46,243 bases of DNA, from the NCBI GenBank assembly GCA_910587725.1, contig CAJUNG010000007.1:1-46243 (forward strand), given 5' to 3'. Shown here in pieces: positions 1-8,480 of this stretch. The translations under genes and the position numbers were made by a program. Positions within the stretch are counted from its first letter, which is position 1. Each line of letters opens with the position of its first letter. The stretch comes from an uncultured Bacilli bacterium (GTDB lineage Bacteria > Bacillota_I > Bacilli_A > RF39 > UBA660). The notes beneath the pieces were generated by a model. It saw only the letters and a list, made by a program, of their open reading frames with translations. It was not told where the DNA came from and searched no databases.

Positions 1-46
1 ATATTCAATCACATTTCTGTAATTAATTATTACACTTTTATAGTAC

Positions 47-85
47 CAAAAAGAAGAGAAATTTCCTTCTAGGAGTTTCTCTTCT
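47..85 (-). terminator. Rho-independent terminator of the PBP gene
   Basis: On the minus strand a perfect 10-bp stem (AGAAGAGAAA pairing with TTTCTCTTCT) closes a 14-nt loop and is followed by T5. It overlaps the stop codon of the penicillin-binding protein gene. Confidence 0.85.
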
Positions 86-2093
86 AATTGGTAAAATAAT
101 AGTTAGAAAGTTCTTTGGCAATACGGCGGTTTACATAGCTATGAAAGGAAATATTGGTGGTTGGGTCTTCAACATCAGGGGATGTAACCGTAATGGTCAT
201 TTTCGGATTTTCTGCTGGAGCATAACCTACAAAGGCATTACTTACCGATTCTTTATCAATTACACCATCACCATTCGTATCAATAAAACTTTCACTCGTC
301 CCTGTTTTTCCTGCCGGATTTGGTGCGTTTCCCATAATGCCTCGTCCTGTCCCGTAACTAACTACTGCCTGAAATCCTTCTTTAATTCTTTCTAAATATT
401 CAGGCTTTGTTGTAACTGTATTTAAAATGACTGGCTCTATCTTCTCTTTTAATTGACCGATTTCTATTTCCGTCGTCGACTGATGGATTTCTTTCAATAG
501 ATGTGGTTTCAATCTTTTTCCGTTAGATGCGAGCGTAGTGATATATTGAGATAATTGAATCGGCGTATAAGTATCATATTGTCCAATCGATAAGTTCAAC
601 AGTAAATTCGTTTCCTTCTTCTTTCCTATATACCCAAGACTTTCTATCGGCAAATCAATTTCGGTTTTTACGCCAAGACCAAGCTCAGCAAAAGTCTTAC
701 GATAAATGTCAAATGCTTCATCATTTAGTTTTAGCGGTTGGTCGTATCGATATACTCCTCCTCCAACCTCGATTGCAATTTTGAATTGATAAACGTTAGA
801 AGATTCTGCTAAGGCACGAATATCATCCGTATAACCAATCTGATGGGATGAACATTTCGGTGGTGAGGATTTAATTTTAATACATTCATCCAATTTTGTT
901 TCTCCGAACTCTACTGCACCAGTATTATATCCAACCAACATACTACCACCTTTTACCACACTTCCTGGAGTCATCGGGTCTGTTAAAATTCCACTAGACA
1001 CATCCAAAAATGTATAATCCTCTCCTGTTTTGATGATTTGCATTCCTGACATTGCCAAAACTTCTCCCGTCTCCGGCTCTTGTATAATCACATAACTACG
1101 GTTAAAAAGATTGGTATTTGCTTCTCCTTTTGCTCGTAAAAGTTCTGCTTTTAATACTTCCTCTACTTTTTGTTGTAAATGAATATCGATAGTAAGAACA
1201 ATATCATCGCCACGTTTTTCATCTGATAATTTGGATAAACTAGTAGAAGAAGATTTTTTATATATCGCCTTTTTTCCTTTTAGTATTTCTTCATATTGCT
1301 TTTCTATATAACTGTGTCCAACAATATCGGTTAGGGCATATCCGTTTTTTAGATATTCATTTTTTTCTTCTTTAGTAATCGGTCCAACGCTTCCCAAAAG
1401 AAGTTTGAAGGTATCCCCATAAAGGTATTTTCTTTTCCATCTCATGCTTGTTGTGAATCCGGACATCTCCTCTTCATGTTCAGAAAAATAGGAATATTCT
1501 TCATCGCTTGCATTTTCCTTGATAATTTTTTCTTGATAAGAATAGCCGTGATTCATCAAAAAGTAAAGGTAGGCAGCTTTTCTATCTTCTTCTGTTAATT
1601 GGTTTAACTCTGTTTCTGTAATTCTAGAAAGTTTTAAGTTATAAATATCATCGATGGTTAAAATTCTTCGTTTTACTTTTTCTCTTTCTTCTTCGGTAAT
1701 CTTTTGTTCTACTTCTTCGCTTTTGATAACTACGTAAAATTCTTTTAAATTTCTCGTGGTGATTTTTTCGTAAGGGAGTTGTAAATACTTGCTATAGTGG
1801 TAAGCTAATTCAGACTCTTCTTTGGCGGTAATTTTTCCCGTTTTTTTATAAAGGATTGTGGGTAGTGACTCATTATCTACTAATAAATTGTAATTTCTAT
1901 CATAAATTCTACCCCGAGGAGCAGATTCTCCTTCTACTTTGGTATCGGCTAAAATTTTTAGGGTTTCACTATATTTATCTTTATCGATATATATGGTGAC
2001 CACAAGAAAAAAACAAAGAAGAAAGTTTAATAAAAGAACGACAACTTTAAGATAGTTCAATCTTTTTTGCATTTGATTTTTAAAATTTTTCAA
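84..2093 (-). CDS. Class B penicillin-binding protein (peptidoglycan transpeptidase, PBP2-type)
   Basis: This is a membrane-anchored D,D-transpeptidase that cross-links peptidoglycan outside the membrane. The longest frame has 672 residues, and positions here use that numbering. A single membrane segment lies at about 18-38. A PBP dimer domain follows, starting with the RGRIYDRN motif near 63-70, and then the transpeptidase domain. The active-site motifs are all present: SVVK (Ser381, Lys384), SSN (434-436) and KTG (599-601). No PASTA repeats follow the catalytic domain. The longest frame begins at a GTG (2102) that sits inside the GAGGTG ribosome site, so I prefer the TTG at 2093, six bases downstream of AGGTG; this choice is uncertain. 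The gene stands alone with its own terminator. Whether it serves elongation (PbpA type) or division (PbpB type) cannot be told from the sequence. Confidence 0.93.
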   Translation of the reverse strand: MKNFKNQMQKRLNYLKVVVLLLNFLLCFFLVVTIYIDKDKYSETLKILADTKVEGESAPRGRIYDRNYNLLVDNESLPTILYKKTGKITAKEESELAYHYSKYLQLPYEKITTRNLKEFYVVIKSEEVEQKITEEEREKVKRRILTIDDIYNLKLSRITETELNQLTEEDRKAAYLYFLMNHGYSYQEKIIKENASDEEYSYFSEHEEEMSGFTTSMRWKRKYLYGDTFKLLLGSVGPITKEEKNEYLKNGYALTDIVGHSYIEKQYEEILKGKKAIYKKSSSTSLSKLSDEKRGDDIVLTIDIHLQQKVEEVLKAELLRAKGEANTNLFNRSYVIIQEPETGEVLAMSGMQIIKTGEDYTFLDVSSGILTDPMTPGSVVKGGSMLVGYNTGAVEFGETKLDECIKIKSSPPKCSSHQIGYTDDIRALAESSNVYQFKIAIEVGGGVYRYDQPLKLNDEAFDIYRKTFAELGLGVKTEIDLPIESLGYIGKKKETNLLLNLSIGQYDTYTPIQLSQYITTLASNGKRLKPHLLKEIHQSTTEIEIGQLKEKIEPVILNTVTTKPEYLERIKEGFQAVVSYGTGRGIMGNAPNPAGKTGTSESFIDTNGDGVIDKESVSNAFVGYAPAENPKMTITVTSPDVEDPTTNISFHSYVNRRIAKELSNYYFTN

Positions 2094-2168
2094 GTATTTC
2101 ACCTCGCAGTCTTAGTATGGACAATTTTTTTAATTTTTTGCATATACTAAAAATGGAGGATATTAAAA

Positions 2169-2423
2169 ATGTATAAAAATCTAGTTGAAAGTTACATTAA
2201 GCGGATGAGTTTAGCCGATTTAGAAAAATATATTTCTAAAAATTATCCAAGTGTTTCAAAAGATGAAGTGAACATTATCTACAAGTATTTAAAAACAAGA
2301 TGGCAGGAATTATATGATGAGGATACAAAAGTTTTAGAAGAAATTCAAAAAGAAGTTAGCGAAAATACTTACCAAGAAATCAAAAAGTTGTTAGCGATGG
2401 CTTATCAATTTAAAAATCGATAA
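2169..2423 (+). CDS. Small conserved-looking protein of unknown function (84 aa)
   Basis: I do not recognise this family. The product is soluble and charged, has no membrane segment, and is predicted to be mostly helical (Leu/Glu/Lys rich), with a YKYLKTRWQELYDED stretch in the middle. The start is well supported by GGAGG eight or nine bases upstream. A TATACT -10-like hexamer lies just before that, at 2142-2147. A strong terminator follows the stop directly. The gene is divergent from the PBP gene and convergent with the ABC exporter. Its isolation between a good ribosome site and a good terminator argues that it is real despite its size. Confidence 0.75.
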   Translation: MYKNLVESYIKRMSLADLEKYISKNYPSVSKDEVNIIYKYLKTRWQELYDEDTKVLEEIQKEVSENTYQEIKKLLAMAYQFKNR

Positions 2424-2470
2424 AAAGTTACGAGTAATCTCAAAAAAATGGGATGTCGTAACTTTTTTTT
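2423..2470. terminator. Bidirectional terminator
   Basis: An 11-bp perfect stem (AAAAGTTACGA with TCGTAACTTTT) is flanked by T-rich sequence on both strands. It can end the small plus-strand gene and the convergent ABC exporter operon. Confidence 0.85.
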
Positions 2471-2476
2471 GTTCAA

Positions 2477-4240
2477 TTATTTTTCGGAACCTTGATGCGT
2501 ATATAGATGATAATATTCGCCTTTTCTTTTCATTAATTCTTCATGTGTTCCCTCTTCTTTGTTTTGATGATTTTTAATCAAGATAATTTTATCACAATTT
2601 TTAATGGTGGTAATTCGGTGTGCAACAATTATCGTCGTTCTTTTCTCACTAACGAGTTTAAGGGCATGCGTAATTCTTTTTTCTGTTTTTAAATCAATAT
2701 TACTTGTCGCTTCGTCTAAAATTAAAATTTTAGGGTCCTGTATCATAATTCTTGCCATACATAAAAGTTGTCTTTCTCCACTAGAAAGATTCGATGCATT
2801 GTTTCGAAGAATGGTGTCATATCCATTTTCTAAGGAAAGAATAAAATCATGAATTTCTAGTCTTTTACAAATTTCTTCCACTTTTTCTAAAGAAATATTT
2901 TTTCCCAAAGTTAAGTTTTCCATTACACTTCTTGAAAAAAGAAAATTATCTTGTAACATCATACTAACCTGTCCTCTTAAACTAGAGAGTTTAATATTTC
3001 TAATATCCACATCATCAATTAAGATTTGACCTTTGGTGACGTCATAGAATCTAGAGATTAAACTTAACACCGTAGATTTACCACAACCGGTTTCTCCTAC
3101 TAATCCAACTTTTTCTCCTTTTTCTACTCGCATGGAAAATCCTTCTAAGACGGGCTTTTTCTCATCATAAGAAAAAGATACATTGTTAAATTCTATTTTC
3201 CCTTCGATTTCGATATTTTTTGCGGATTGACTATTGTTAATCACTAAGTCTTCGTCAAGCAGTTCAAAAATTCTCTCTAAATAAGTAGAAGCATCCATAA
3301 ATTCATTATAAGTGCTCGTTAGATATTCAATTGGTTCCCAAAATCTAGAGGAATAAGAATTAATTGCCATAATCGCACCAATACTTATTGCAGGGTACAT
3401 ATATTTTAAGGCAACATAGAAGATAATTACCATACTGATGGTATTAAAAACTCCAGATAACGCCCAATTCAAATTACTAATGTACCATACTTTTTTATTG
3501 GCAAGAATTCTTTTCTTTTCTAAATCCTGCAAGATTTTCTCGTTTTTCTTTTCACGATTAAATGATTGCGTAATTCGAATGCCATTGATACTTTCTGAAA
3601 TGTAAGCATTGACATTAGAGGTTTTATCGTTTGCTATATGTTGTAATCTTCTTCTAATCGGAGATAAAACGATAAAGACGATAATTAAAACGAGGGATAA
3701 ACTAATGCTGATTAAAGATAATTTCCAATTTGTCGTTACCATAAATAAGATGACAAAAAACAAATTGATGATATCTAAAATGGTTTGTACAAGTCCGTAG
3801 CAAAAGGTAGAAGCAACTTCATCTGGGTAAGTTGCTGCCCTAGTATAAATTTTTCCATGGCTTCTAGTATCAAAGTAAGTGTTTGGCAAGTATTGAAGTT
3901 TGGTAAATATTGCGATTTTAATATCTCTGGCTACTTTATCTAAAACGATTAACAATTTATCTCGTTTAATTTTTGTTAACCAAGTCGCAATTATAATGAT
4001 TACTAGCATTCCTATAGTTAAATAGACAATTTGAATAAAGTCTTTTTGTATAAAGGAAACATCAATCGCATATTCCATAATTTTGGGAAGAAGTAGCAAC
4101 AAGATATTCGAAAATATGCCAATTAGAAAAGAGATGAGAAGTTGTTTTTGATAAGGCTTGACGAATGTCAACATGCGAATAAAGTTAGAAAAGGAGAAGC
4201 TTGTCTTTTCTTCGTCTTGTCGATAAGTATTTACGTTCAT
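2477..4240 (-). CDS. ABC exporter half-transporter, catalytic partner of a heterodimer
   Basis: This is a fused membrane (six-helix type I exporter) and ATPase half-transporter of 587 residues. The nucleotide-binding domain has Walker A GETGCGKST, Q-loop MLQDN, signature LSSGE, Walker B ILILDEAT with the catalytic Glu intact, and the switch His in VAHRI. The signature deviates from LSGGQ, as expected for the half that completes the degenerate ATP site of a heterodimeric exporter (BmrCD/LmrCD/TM287-288 type). I start at ATG 4240, one base after the stop of the upstream partner, because AAAGGAGAG lies eight bases before it. A frame extended to 4276 would overlap the partner. It is the second gene of a two-gene operon. 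The substrate is unknown; drug, lipid or peptide export are all possible. Confidence 0.93.
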   Translation of the reverse strand: MNVNTYRQDEEKTSFSFSNFIRMLTFVKPYQKQLLISFLIGIFSNILLLLLPKIMEYAIDVSFIQKDFIQIVYLTIGMLVIIIIATWLTKIKRDKLLIVLDKVARDIKIAIFTKLQYLPNTYFDTRSHGKIYTRAATYPDEVASTFCYGLVQTILDIINLFFVILFMVTTNWKLSLISISLSLVLIIVFIVLSPIRRRLQHIANDKTSNVNAYISESINGIRITQSFNREKKNEKILQDLEKKRILANKKVWYISNLNWALSGVFNTISMVIIFYVALKYMYPAISIGAIMAINSYSSRFWEPIEYLTSTYNEFMDASTYLERIFELLDEDLVINNSQSAKNIEIEGKIEFNNVSFSYDEKKPVLEGFSMRVEKGEKVGLVGETGCGKSTVLSLISRFYDVTKGQILIDDVDIRNIKLSSLRGQVSMMLQDNFLFSRSVMENLTLGKNISLEKVEEICKRLEIHDFILSLENGYDTILRNNASNLSSGERQLLCMARIMIQDPKILILDEATSNIDLKTEKRITHALKLVSEKRTTIIVAHRITTIKNCDKIILIKNHQNKEEGTHEELMKRKGEYYHLYTHQGSEK

Positions 4241-4241
4241 A

Positions 4242-5948
4242 TTACATCTCTCCTTTTTGGATATTATATAGTTCATAATAGTAACCTTTTTGTTTCAATA
4301 GCTCCTCATGTGTTCCACTTTCTATAATTTTTCCTTGATTTAGGCAATAGATTTTATCTGCATGCATGACGGATACAATTTTGCTAGCAATAATCACTTT
4401 AGTCGATTGATATTCTAAATGGTTAATGCTCTCATTGATTTTTTCTTCTGTTTCTATATCTAATGCACTAGTAATATCATCAAGAAGTAAAATATCTGGA
4501 TGCACAGCAAGTGCTCTAGCAAGGGAAAGCCGCTGTTTTTCTCCTCCTGACAAACCAACACCTTTTTCTCCAATAATGGTATCTAGTCCTTTATCTAATT
4601 TATCGATATAATGGCAACAAGCAAGAGACGCATATTTTTGGGCTTCTTCTTTGGTTAGGTTTTTCGTTCCATAACCAATGTTATTATAAATGGTATCACT
4701 AAATAAGAAGGCATTCTGGGTAACATATCCAATTTTTTCTCGAATATCTTTGATTTTATAATCTAGATAATTTCGTCCATCCATTAAAATTTCTCCCGAC
4801 TCTGGTGTTAAAAATCCTAATAATAGGTTTACAATAGAGGACTTCCCACTTCCCGTAGAACCAATAAATGCGACAGTTTCATAAGGATGGATAGTGAAAT
4901 TTAATCCTTCTAGTACAACATGGTCATCAAAAACGATACGTACATCTTTAAATTCAATAGGAACGAGTAAACTCGGAAGAGGAATTTTTCCGTCTAAGGA
5001 AATTTTCGGTGTAGCATCCACTAATTTTTTAACTCTACTACTTGCAACAAGGTAGCGTTGGATACGATTCATCATACTACCTAAGCGAATAAACGGTGAA
5101 CGTAAATTATATAGGTAAGAATTAAAAATAAGCAACTCCCCCATAGTTAGATTTTCTTGAATGAACAAGTATCCTCCAAAAATTAAAAAGATGGCGCTCA
5201 TCAAATAACTATATAAGTCGATTTTGGCAAAAAAACGATTTTCAATTTTTCCTACTTCGATATCGCTATCTACATATTTTTGTTTTCTTTTTTTCATTTG
5301 TTGAATTTCTAAGTTTTCTATAGCAAAGGTTTTGACGACTTTATTGGCTTCGATATTATCACTAATCAAATCATTGACAGAAGCAGATAAATCTCGAAGG
5401 TGGGAATATTTTGGTCTGACTTTTTTGGCAAAATGATAAGAGGATATTCCGCAAAGAATTCCTGGTGTTAGTAAAACAAAAGTAAAGGGTGCATGAATAG
5501 TTAGAAGGTAGCAGAATGAGCAAATAAAGATAACTAAAGTCGCCATAATTGTTTTAATTGTACTGGTCAGATGATGCCTAATCTTTCCAATATCTGAAGT
5601 AAAATTAGTCATCAACTCTCCCTTATCATTACGTTCAAAAAAGTAATGGTCAAGAATATTCACATTTTGATAACACTTTTTTTTAATTTCACTCGTGATT
5701 TTTTGGCTGATATCGGCAAGTTTAATATAGCAAATATAGGACCCCATTACTTTAACACAAGAAAATAATAGCAATACTATCGTGATTGTTAAAATCATAT
5801 CATAATTTTGATGAATCGTTACAGCGTCTACTAAATAACCCATGAGAATTGGTGAAATAAAACCAATACTATCAAAGAAAATCAAAAATATATTGGACAA
5901 AATATAAGGAATTTTATACTTTTTATCGATATTGATAATCCATTTCAT
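4242..5948 (-). CDS. ABC exporter half-transporter, degenerate-site partner
   Basis: This is the first gene of the exporter operon, 568 residues, with an N-terminal six-helix transmembrane domain and a C-terminal ATPase. Walker A (GSTGSGKSS), the Q-loop (VTQN) and the signature (LSGGE) look normal. However, the Walker B motif ends in LLLDD rather than LLLDE, and the switch His is replaced by Ser (IIASKI). This half therefore supplies the non-hydrolysing site, while its LSGGE completes the active site with the downstream partner. The ATG at 5948 follows GAGAGAGG by eight bases; the GTG at 5957 overlaps that ribosome site and was rejected. A good sigma-A promoter lies at 5987-6015. Confidence 0.93.
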   Translation of the reverse strand: MKWIINIDKKYKIPYILSNIFLIFFDSIGFISPILMGYLVDAVTIHQNYDMILTITIVLLLFSCVKVMGSYICYIKLADISQKITSEIKKKCYQNVNILDHYFFERNDKGELMTNFTSDIGKIRHHLTSTIKTIMATLVIFICSFCYLLTIHAPFTFVLLTPGILCGISSYHFAKKVRPKYSHLRDLSASVNDLISDNIEANKVVKTFAIENLEIQQMKKRKQKYVDSDIEVGKIENRFFAKIDLYSYLMSAIFLIFGGYLFIQENLTMGELLIFNSYLYNLRSPFIRLGSMMNRIQRYLVASSRVKKLVDATPKISLDGKIPLPSLLVPIEFKDVRIVFDDHVVLEGLNFTIHPYETVAFIGSTGSGKSSIVNLLLGFLTPESGEILMDGRNYLDYKIKDIREKIGYVTQNAFLFSDTIYNNIGYGTKNLTKEEAQKYASLACCHYIDKLDKGLDTIIGEKGVGLSGGEKQRLSLARALAVHPDILLLDDITSALDIETEEKINESINHLEYQSTKVIIASKIVSVMHADKIYCLNQGKIIESGTHEELLKQKGYYYELYNIQKGEM

Positions 5949-5986
5949 TTTAAACACCTCTCTCTAAAATTCAAACATGTGTTTTC

Positions 5987-6015
5987 ATTATATAAAATTA
6001 TTTTTTCCTCGTCAA
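5987..6015 (-). promoter_or_regulatory. Sigma-A promoter of the ABC exporter operon
   Basis: A TTGACG -35 (6010-6015) and a TATAAT -10 (5987-5992) are separated by 17 bp, about 40 bp before the start codon. Confidence 0.8.
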
Positions 6016-6034
6016 GAAAAATTTTGGTTTTTGG

Positions 6035-6066
6035 CAAAAAAACAAAACTCCTTTTAGGAATCTTGT
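6035..6066 (-). terminator. Terminator after rnhB
   Basis: On the minus strand an 11-bp stem with two G-U pairs (ACAAGATTCCT with AGGAGTTTTGT) has a 3-nt loop and continues into a T7 run. Confidence 0.85.
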
Positions 6067-6087
6067 TGATTGGTAAAATTATCTTTT

Positions 6088-6696
6088 TTAGTGATTCATC
6101 TCTGAAATTGGTCTAAATGTTTTTCGATGTTCTTCTAAAATGCCATAGGTAAAAATGGCGTTAATATGTTCTTTTGTCGGATATCCCTTATGTTTTTTAA
6201 AACCATACATCGGATATTTTTTATCTAATTCTATCATTTCTCTATCTCTTGTCACTTTAGCAATTACACTAGCAGCAGCAATAGAAATACTTTTCGCATC
6301 TCCCTTAATAATCGAAGTAGAAGGGATTTCTAGTTTTTCTAGTTTCATTGCATCAATTAAAACGTGTTCTGGTTGAATCTTAGCGTTTTTTATTGCTTCA
6401 TACATCGCAAGTTTGGTAGCTTCATAGATATTTACTTCATCAATTACTTTTTCATCCATTCGGCCAATACTTACGCTTAGTGCATGTTCCATAATATAGT
6501 CGTAGAATTCCTCCCGCTTTTTTTCTGACAATTTTTTACTATCGGTGAGGCCCGGGCATGAGAAACCTTGTGGCAGGATTACACAAGCTGTTACCACCGG
6601 TCCAATTAAAGGGCCTCTTCCAACTTCATCAACTCCTGCAATATACCTAATATTTTGACGATATAATTCTTGTTCATATTGATATAAATCTTCCAT
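6088..6696 (-). CDS. rnhB: Ribonuclease HII
   Basis: It cleaves RNA in RNA-DNA hybrids and removes misincorporated ribonucleotides. The 202-residue length is typical. The RNase HII signature AGVDEVGRGPLIGPV lies at about residues 20-34 and carries the DE acidic pair. A further acidic residue is in the VLIDA strand, and the SIAAASVIAKVTRD segment characteristic of the family follows. The start overlaps the preceding gene in a TAATG junction, so it is translationally coupled to the PadR/DUF1700 operon. That is an unusual companion; rnhB may simply be carried by the operon's promoter. Confidence 0.97.
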   Translation of the reverse strand: MEDLYQYEQELYRQNIRYIAGVDEVGRGPLIGPVVTACVILPQGFSCPGLTDSKKLSEKKREEFYDYIMEHALSVSIGRMDEKVIDEVNIYEATKLAMYEAIKNAKIQPEHVLIDAMKLEKLEIPSTSIIKGDAKSISIAAASVIAKVTRDREMIELDKKYPMYGFKKHKGYPTKEHINAIFTYGILEEHRKTFRPISEMNH

Positions 6697-7178
6697 TAGT
6701 CTACTTCCCTATTAATTTTTATATATTTTCTGTTTTGTTCTGATAGATAAATGGTAATACTTGGTTGAAATGTCTTTTGATAATTATACAATTTTTTATT
6801 TTTAAAGTCGTTTACAAATAATTCAAACGCTTTTCTTCCTGTATGATGGTGCCAACCATAGTCAAAATCAATATTTAATTTTTTTCCATCGATTCTATTT
6901 TTTTCTTCGTAGATTAGTTCCATATATTCATTTGGATAGGAAATAGTCACAGTAATATCTTGTTTATCTTCTTCATTTATGATGTTAATGGATGCGGAAT
7001 GAATAGAAAAATAATAAATTGTTCCATCGACAGGATAAGTCATTGTTTCTTCTTTTTCTTCTACATTTTCATTTCTGATATTCAAATAATCAAAATCTAA
7101 AACTTCGAATCCAATCGCTCCACAACCAATACCAAAGAAGATTAGTCCTACCATAAATTCAACTAAATGACGTTTCAT
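6696..7178 (-). CDS. Small membrane-anchored protein of the PadR/DUF1700 operon
   Basis: The product has 160 residues with one N-terminal membrane segment (about 7-26) and an extracytoplasmic part rich in beta-type sequence (TIYYFSIHSASINIINEE and following). It sits where DUF1700 operons often encode a DUF4097-type beta-helical envelope protein, and may be a short or diverged version. I cannot assign it from motifs. It overlaps its neighbours by one base on each side, so it belongs to the four-gene unit padR, DUF1700, this gene, rnhB. Confidence 0.7.
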   Translation of the reverse strand: MKRHLVEFMVGLIFFGIGCGAIGFEVLDFDYLNIRNENVEEKEETMTYPVDGTIYYFSIHSASINIINEEDKQDITVTISYPNEYMELIYEEKNRIDGKKLNIDFDYGWHHHTGRKAFELFVNDFKNKKLYNYQKTFQPSITIYLSEQNRKYIKINREVD

Positions 7179-8065
7179 TATTTCAACCCCCTTATAATGG
7201 AAAATAAAAATCCAATTACGCTAGAAGTCATCATGATTAACCCAAATAAAATTAAGAATACACTGATGAAGAAGATTCCTTTAATCATCAGAGCAATCAA
7301 GATTCCAAAGGCAATACATAAACCAACCATTGCCACTAAAAAAGGAAAGCTAACGATTGCCACAAAGATTTTAGCAATGGCAGATAAAATATGGATTCCG
7401 CTATTACTATCTCGTACTTTTTCTTCATTAATTTCTTGCTTTTTTCCTCGACTAGGTTTTCTAGCTTCTGAAAGATTTGAACGTTTTCTTTTTCTCGTGT
7501 TTCTTTTGACTTCTACATTGTCATCAATGATATATTTTTTTGTACAATAGTATAAAAGAATAATGCTGATTACGGCAAAGATAAATTCAAAAAGAATCCT
7601 CCAAATGCTACTAAAAATGTTACCAATAAAATCAGGAACTAAATTAAATACAGTAAATCCTAAGTGCATCAACATATATAATGGAATTTTTAATAATCCA
7701 ATCATAATGAGAATAAGAATAAACTTCACAATAATTTGGATAATTTCTTCTCCCGATTTTGATGCGATAGTATCAATTAGTCTCTGAAAGAAATCTAATA
7801 CTTTTTCACTAATATTTTTAACATTTTTTTCTAATTCTGTTTCTTCTTTTTGATTGTAGTTTTCGTTAATTTTATAGGCTTTTAATATTTCTTTAGCCAG
7901 ACTTTCTACATCGCCAAAGTCTTGAATCGCTTCTTCTTCTGTCATTCCATCATCTTGTTTTTGGCGAATATAGTCTTTATATTCTTCGATGATATCTTCT
8001 ACTTCTTGTGATTCTAATACGTTTAGTTTTTCTCTTAATGTTTTTAAAAATTTTTCTTTTTTCAT
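7178..8065 (-). CDS. HAAS/DUF1700 membrane protein
   Basis: The 295-residue product starts with a HAAS domain (residues about 1-65), a helical module with the pattern VEDIIEEYKDYI and then EEEAIQDFGDVESLAKEIL. Four or five membrane segments follow, interrupted by a very basic linker (NTRKRKRSNLSEARKPSRGKK). HAAS/DUF1700 proteins are nearly always encoded next to a PadR regulator, as here with an ATGA overlap. The family is associated with envelope stress or membrane sensing, but no biochemical function is established. Confidence 0.88.
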   Translation of the reverse strand: MKKEKFLKTLREKLNVLESQEVEDIIEEYKDYIRQKQDDGMTEEEAIQDFGDVESLAKEILKAYKINENYNQKEETELEKNVKNISEKVLDFFQRLIDTIASKSGEEIIQIIVKFILILIMIGLLKIPLYMLMHLGFTVFNLVPDFIGNIFSSIWRILFEFIFAVISIILLYYCTKKYIIDDNVEVKRNTRKRKRSNLSEARKPSRGKKQEINEEKVRDSNSGIHILSAIAKIFVAIVSFPFLVAMVGLCIAFGILIALMIKGIFFISVFLILFGLIMMTSSVIGFLFSIIRGLK

Positions 8066-8379
8066 TGTTTTTCTCCTTCTATTAGCTTATTTACTTTTTT
8101 ACTGAAATTACGCCAAGTTTCCACAAGGGTATCTTTTCGTGACTTACCAAGGGATGTTATATGATAATATTTTCTAGGCGGTCCTTCACTCGACTCTTTT
8201 AAGTAGGTTTCAAAATATTTTTCGTTAGTGAGGCGTCTTAATAATGGATAAATTGTTCCCTCATTCACTTCTAATACTTTGCTTACTTCTAAAACAAGTT
8301 CATATCCATAAATGTCTTTTTCGCTAACGATGAAGAGAACAATTAGTTCAAGCACTCCTTTTTTAAATTGTGTATCCAT
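8062..8379 (-). CDS. PadR-family transcriptional regulator
   Basis: This is a 105-residue winged-helix repressor consisting of the PadR domain only. The pattern DIYGYELVLEV, then NEGTIYPLLRRL and PRKYYHIT (wing) is diagnostic. It leads the operon and overlaps the DUF1700 gene by ATGA. The ribosome site is GAGGAGAGG. The promoter overlaps an inverted repeat that is probably its own operator, so the operon is likely self-repressed. Confidence 0.95.
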   Translation of the reverse strand: MDTQFKKGVLELIVLFIVSEKDIYGYELVLEVSKVLEVNEGTIYPLLRRLTNEKYFETYLKESSEGPPRKYYHITSLGKSRKDTLVETWRNFSKKVNKLIEGEKQ

Positions 8380-8399
8380 GTTTCCTCTCCTCTTTATAA

Positions 8400-8433
8400 A
8401 GTTTATACCAAGTACCTTGTATTGTCAAGTACT
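8400..8433 (-). promoter_or_regulatory. padR promoter with overlapping operator-like inverted repeat
   Basis: A TTGACA -35 (8423-8428) is followed after 17 bp by TAAACT (8400-8405). An imperfect inverted repeat AGTACTTG-N6-CAAGGTACT (8411-8433) covers the -35 and the spacer. That is where a self-repressing PadR protein would bind. Confidence 0.7.
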
Positions 8434-8442
8434 AATTTTTTT

Positions 8443-8474
8443 AAATAGGGGTCTTAATAAAAAACCTCTATTTT
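8443..8474 (-). terminator. Possible terminator at the end of the surface-protein array
   Basis: A 9-bp stem with one mismatch (AAATAGAGG with CCCCTATTT) lies 8 bases after the last array gene. It lacks a clear T run, so termination is uncertain. Confidence 0.35.
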
Positions 8475-8480
8475 CACTTG

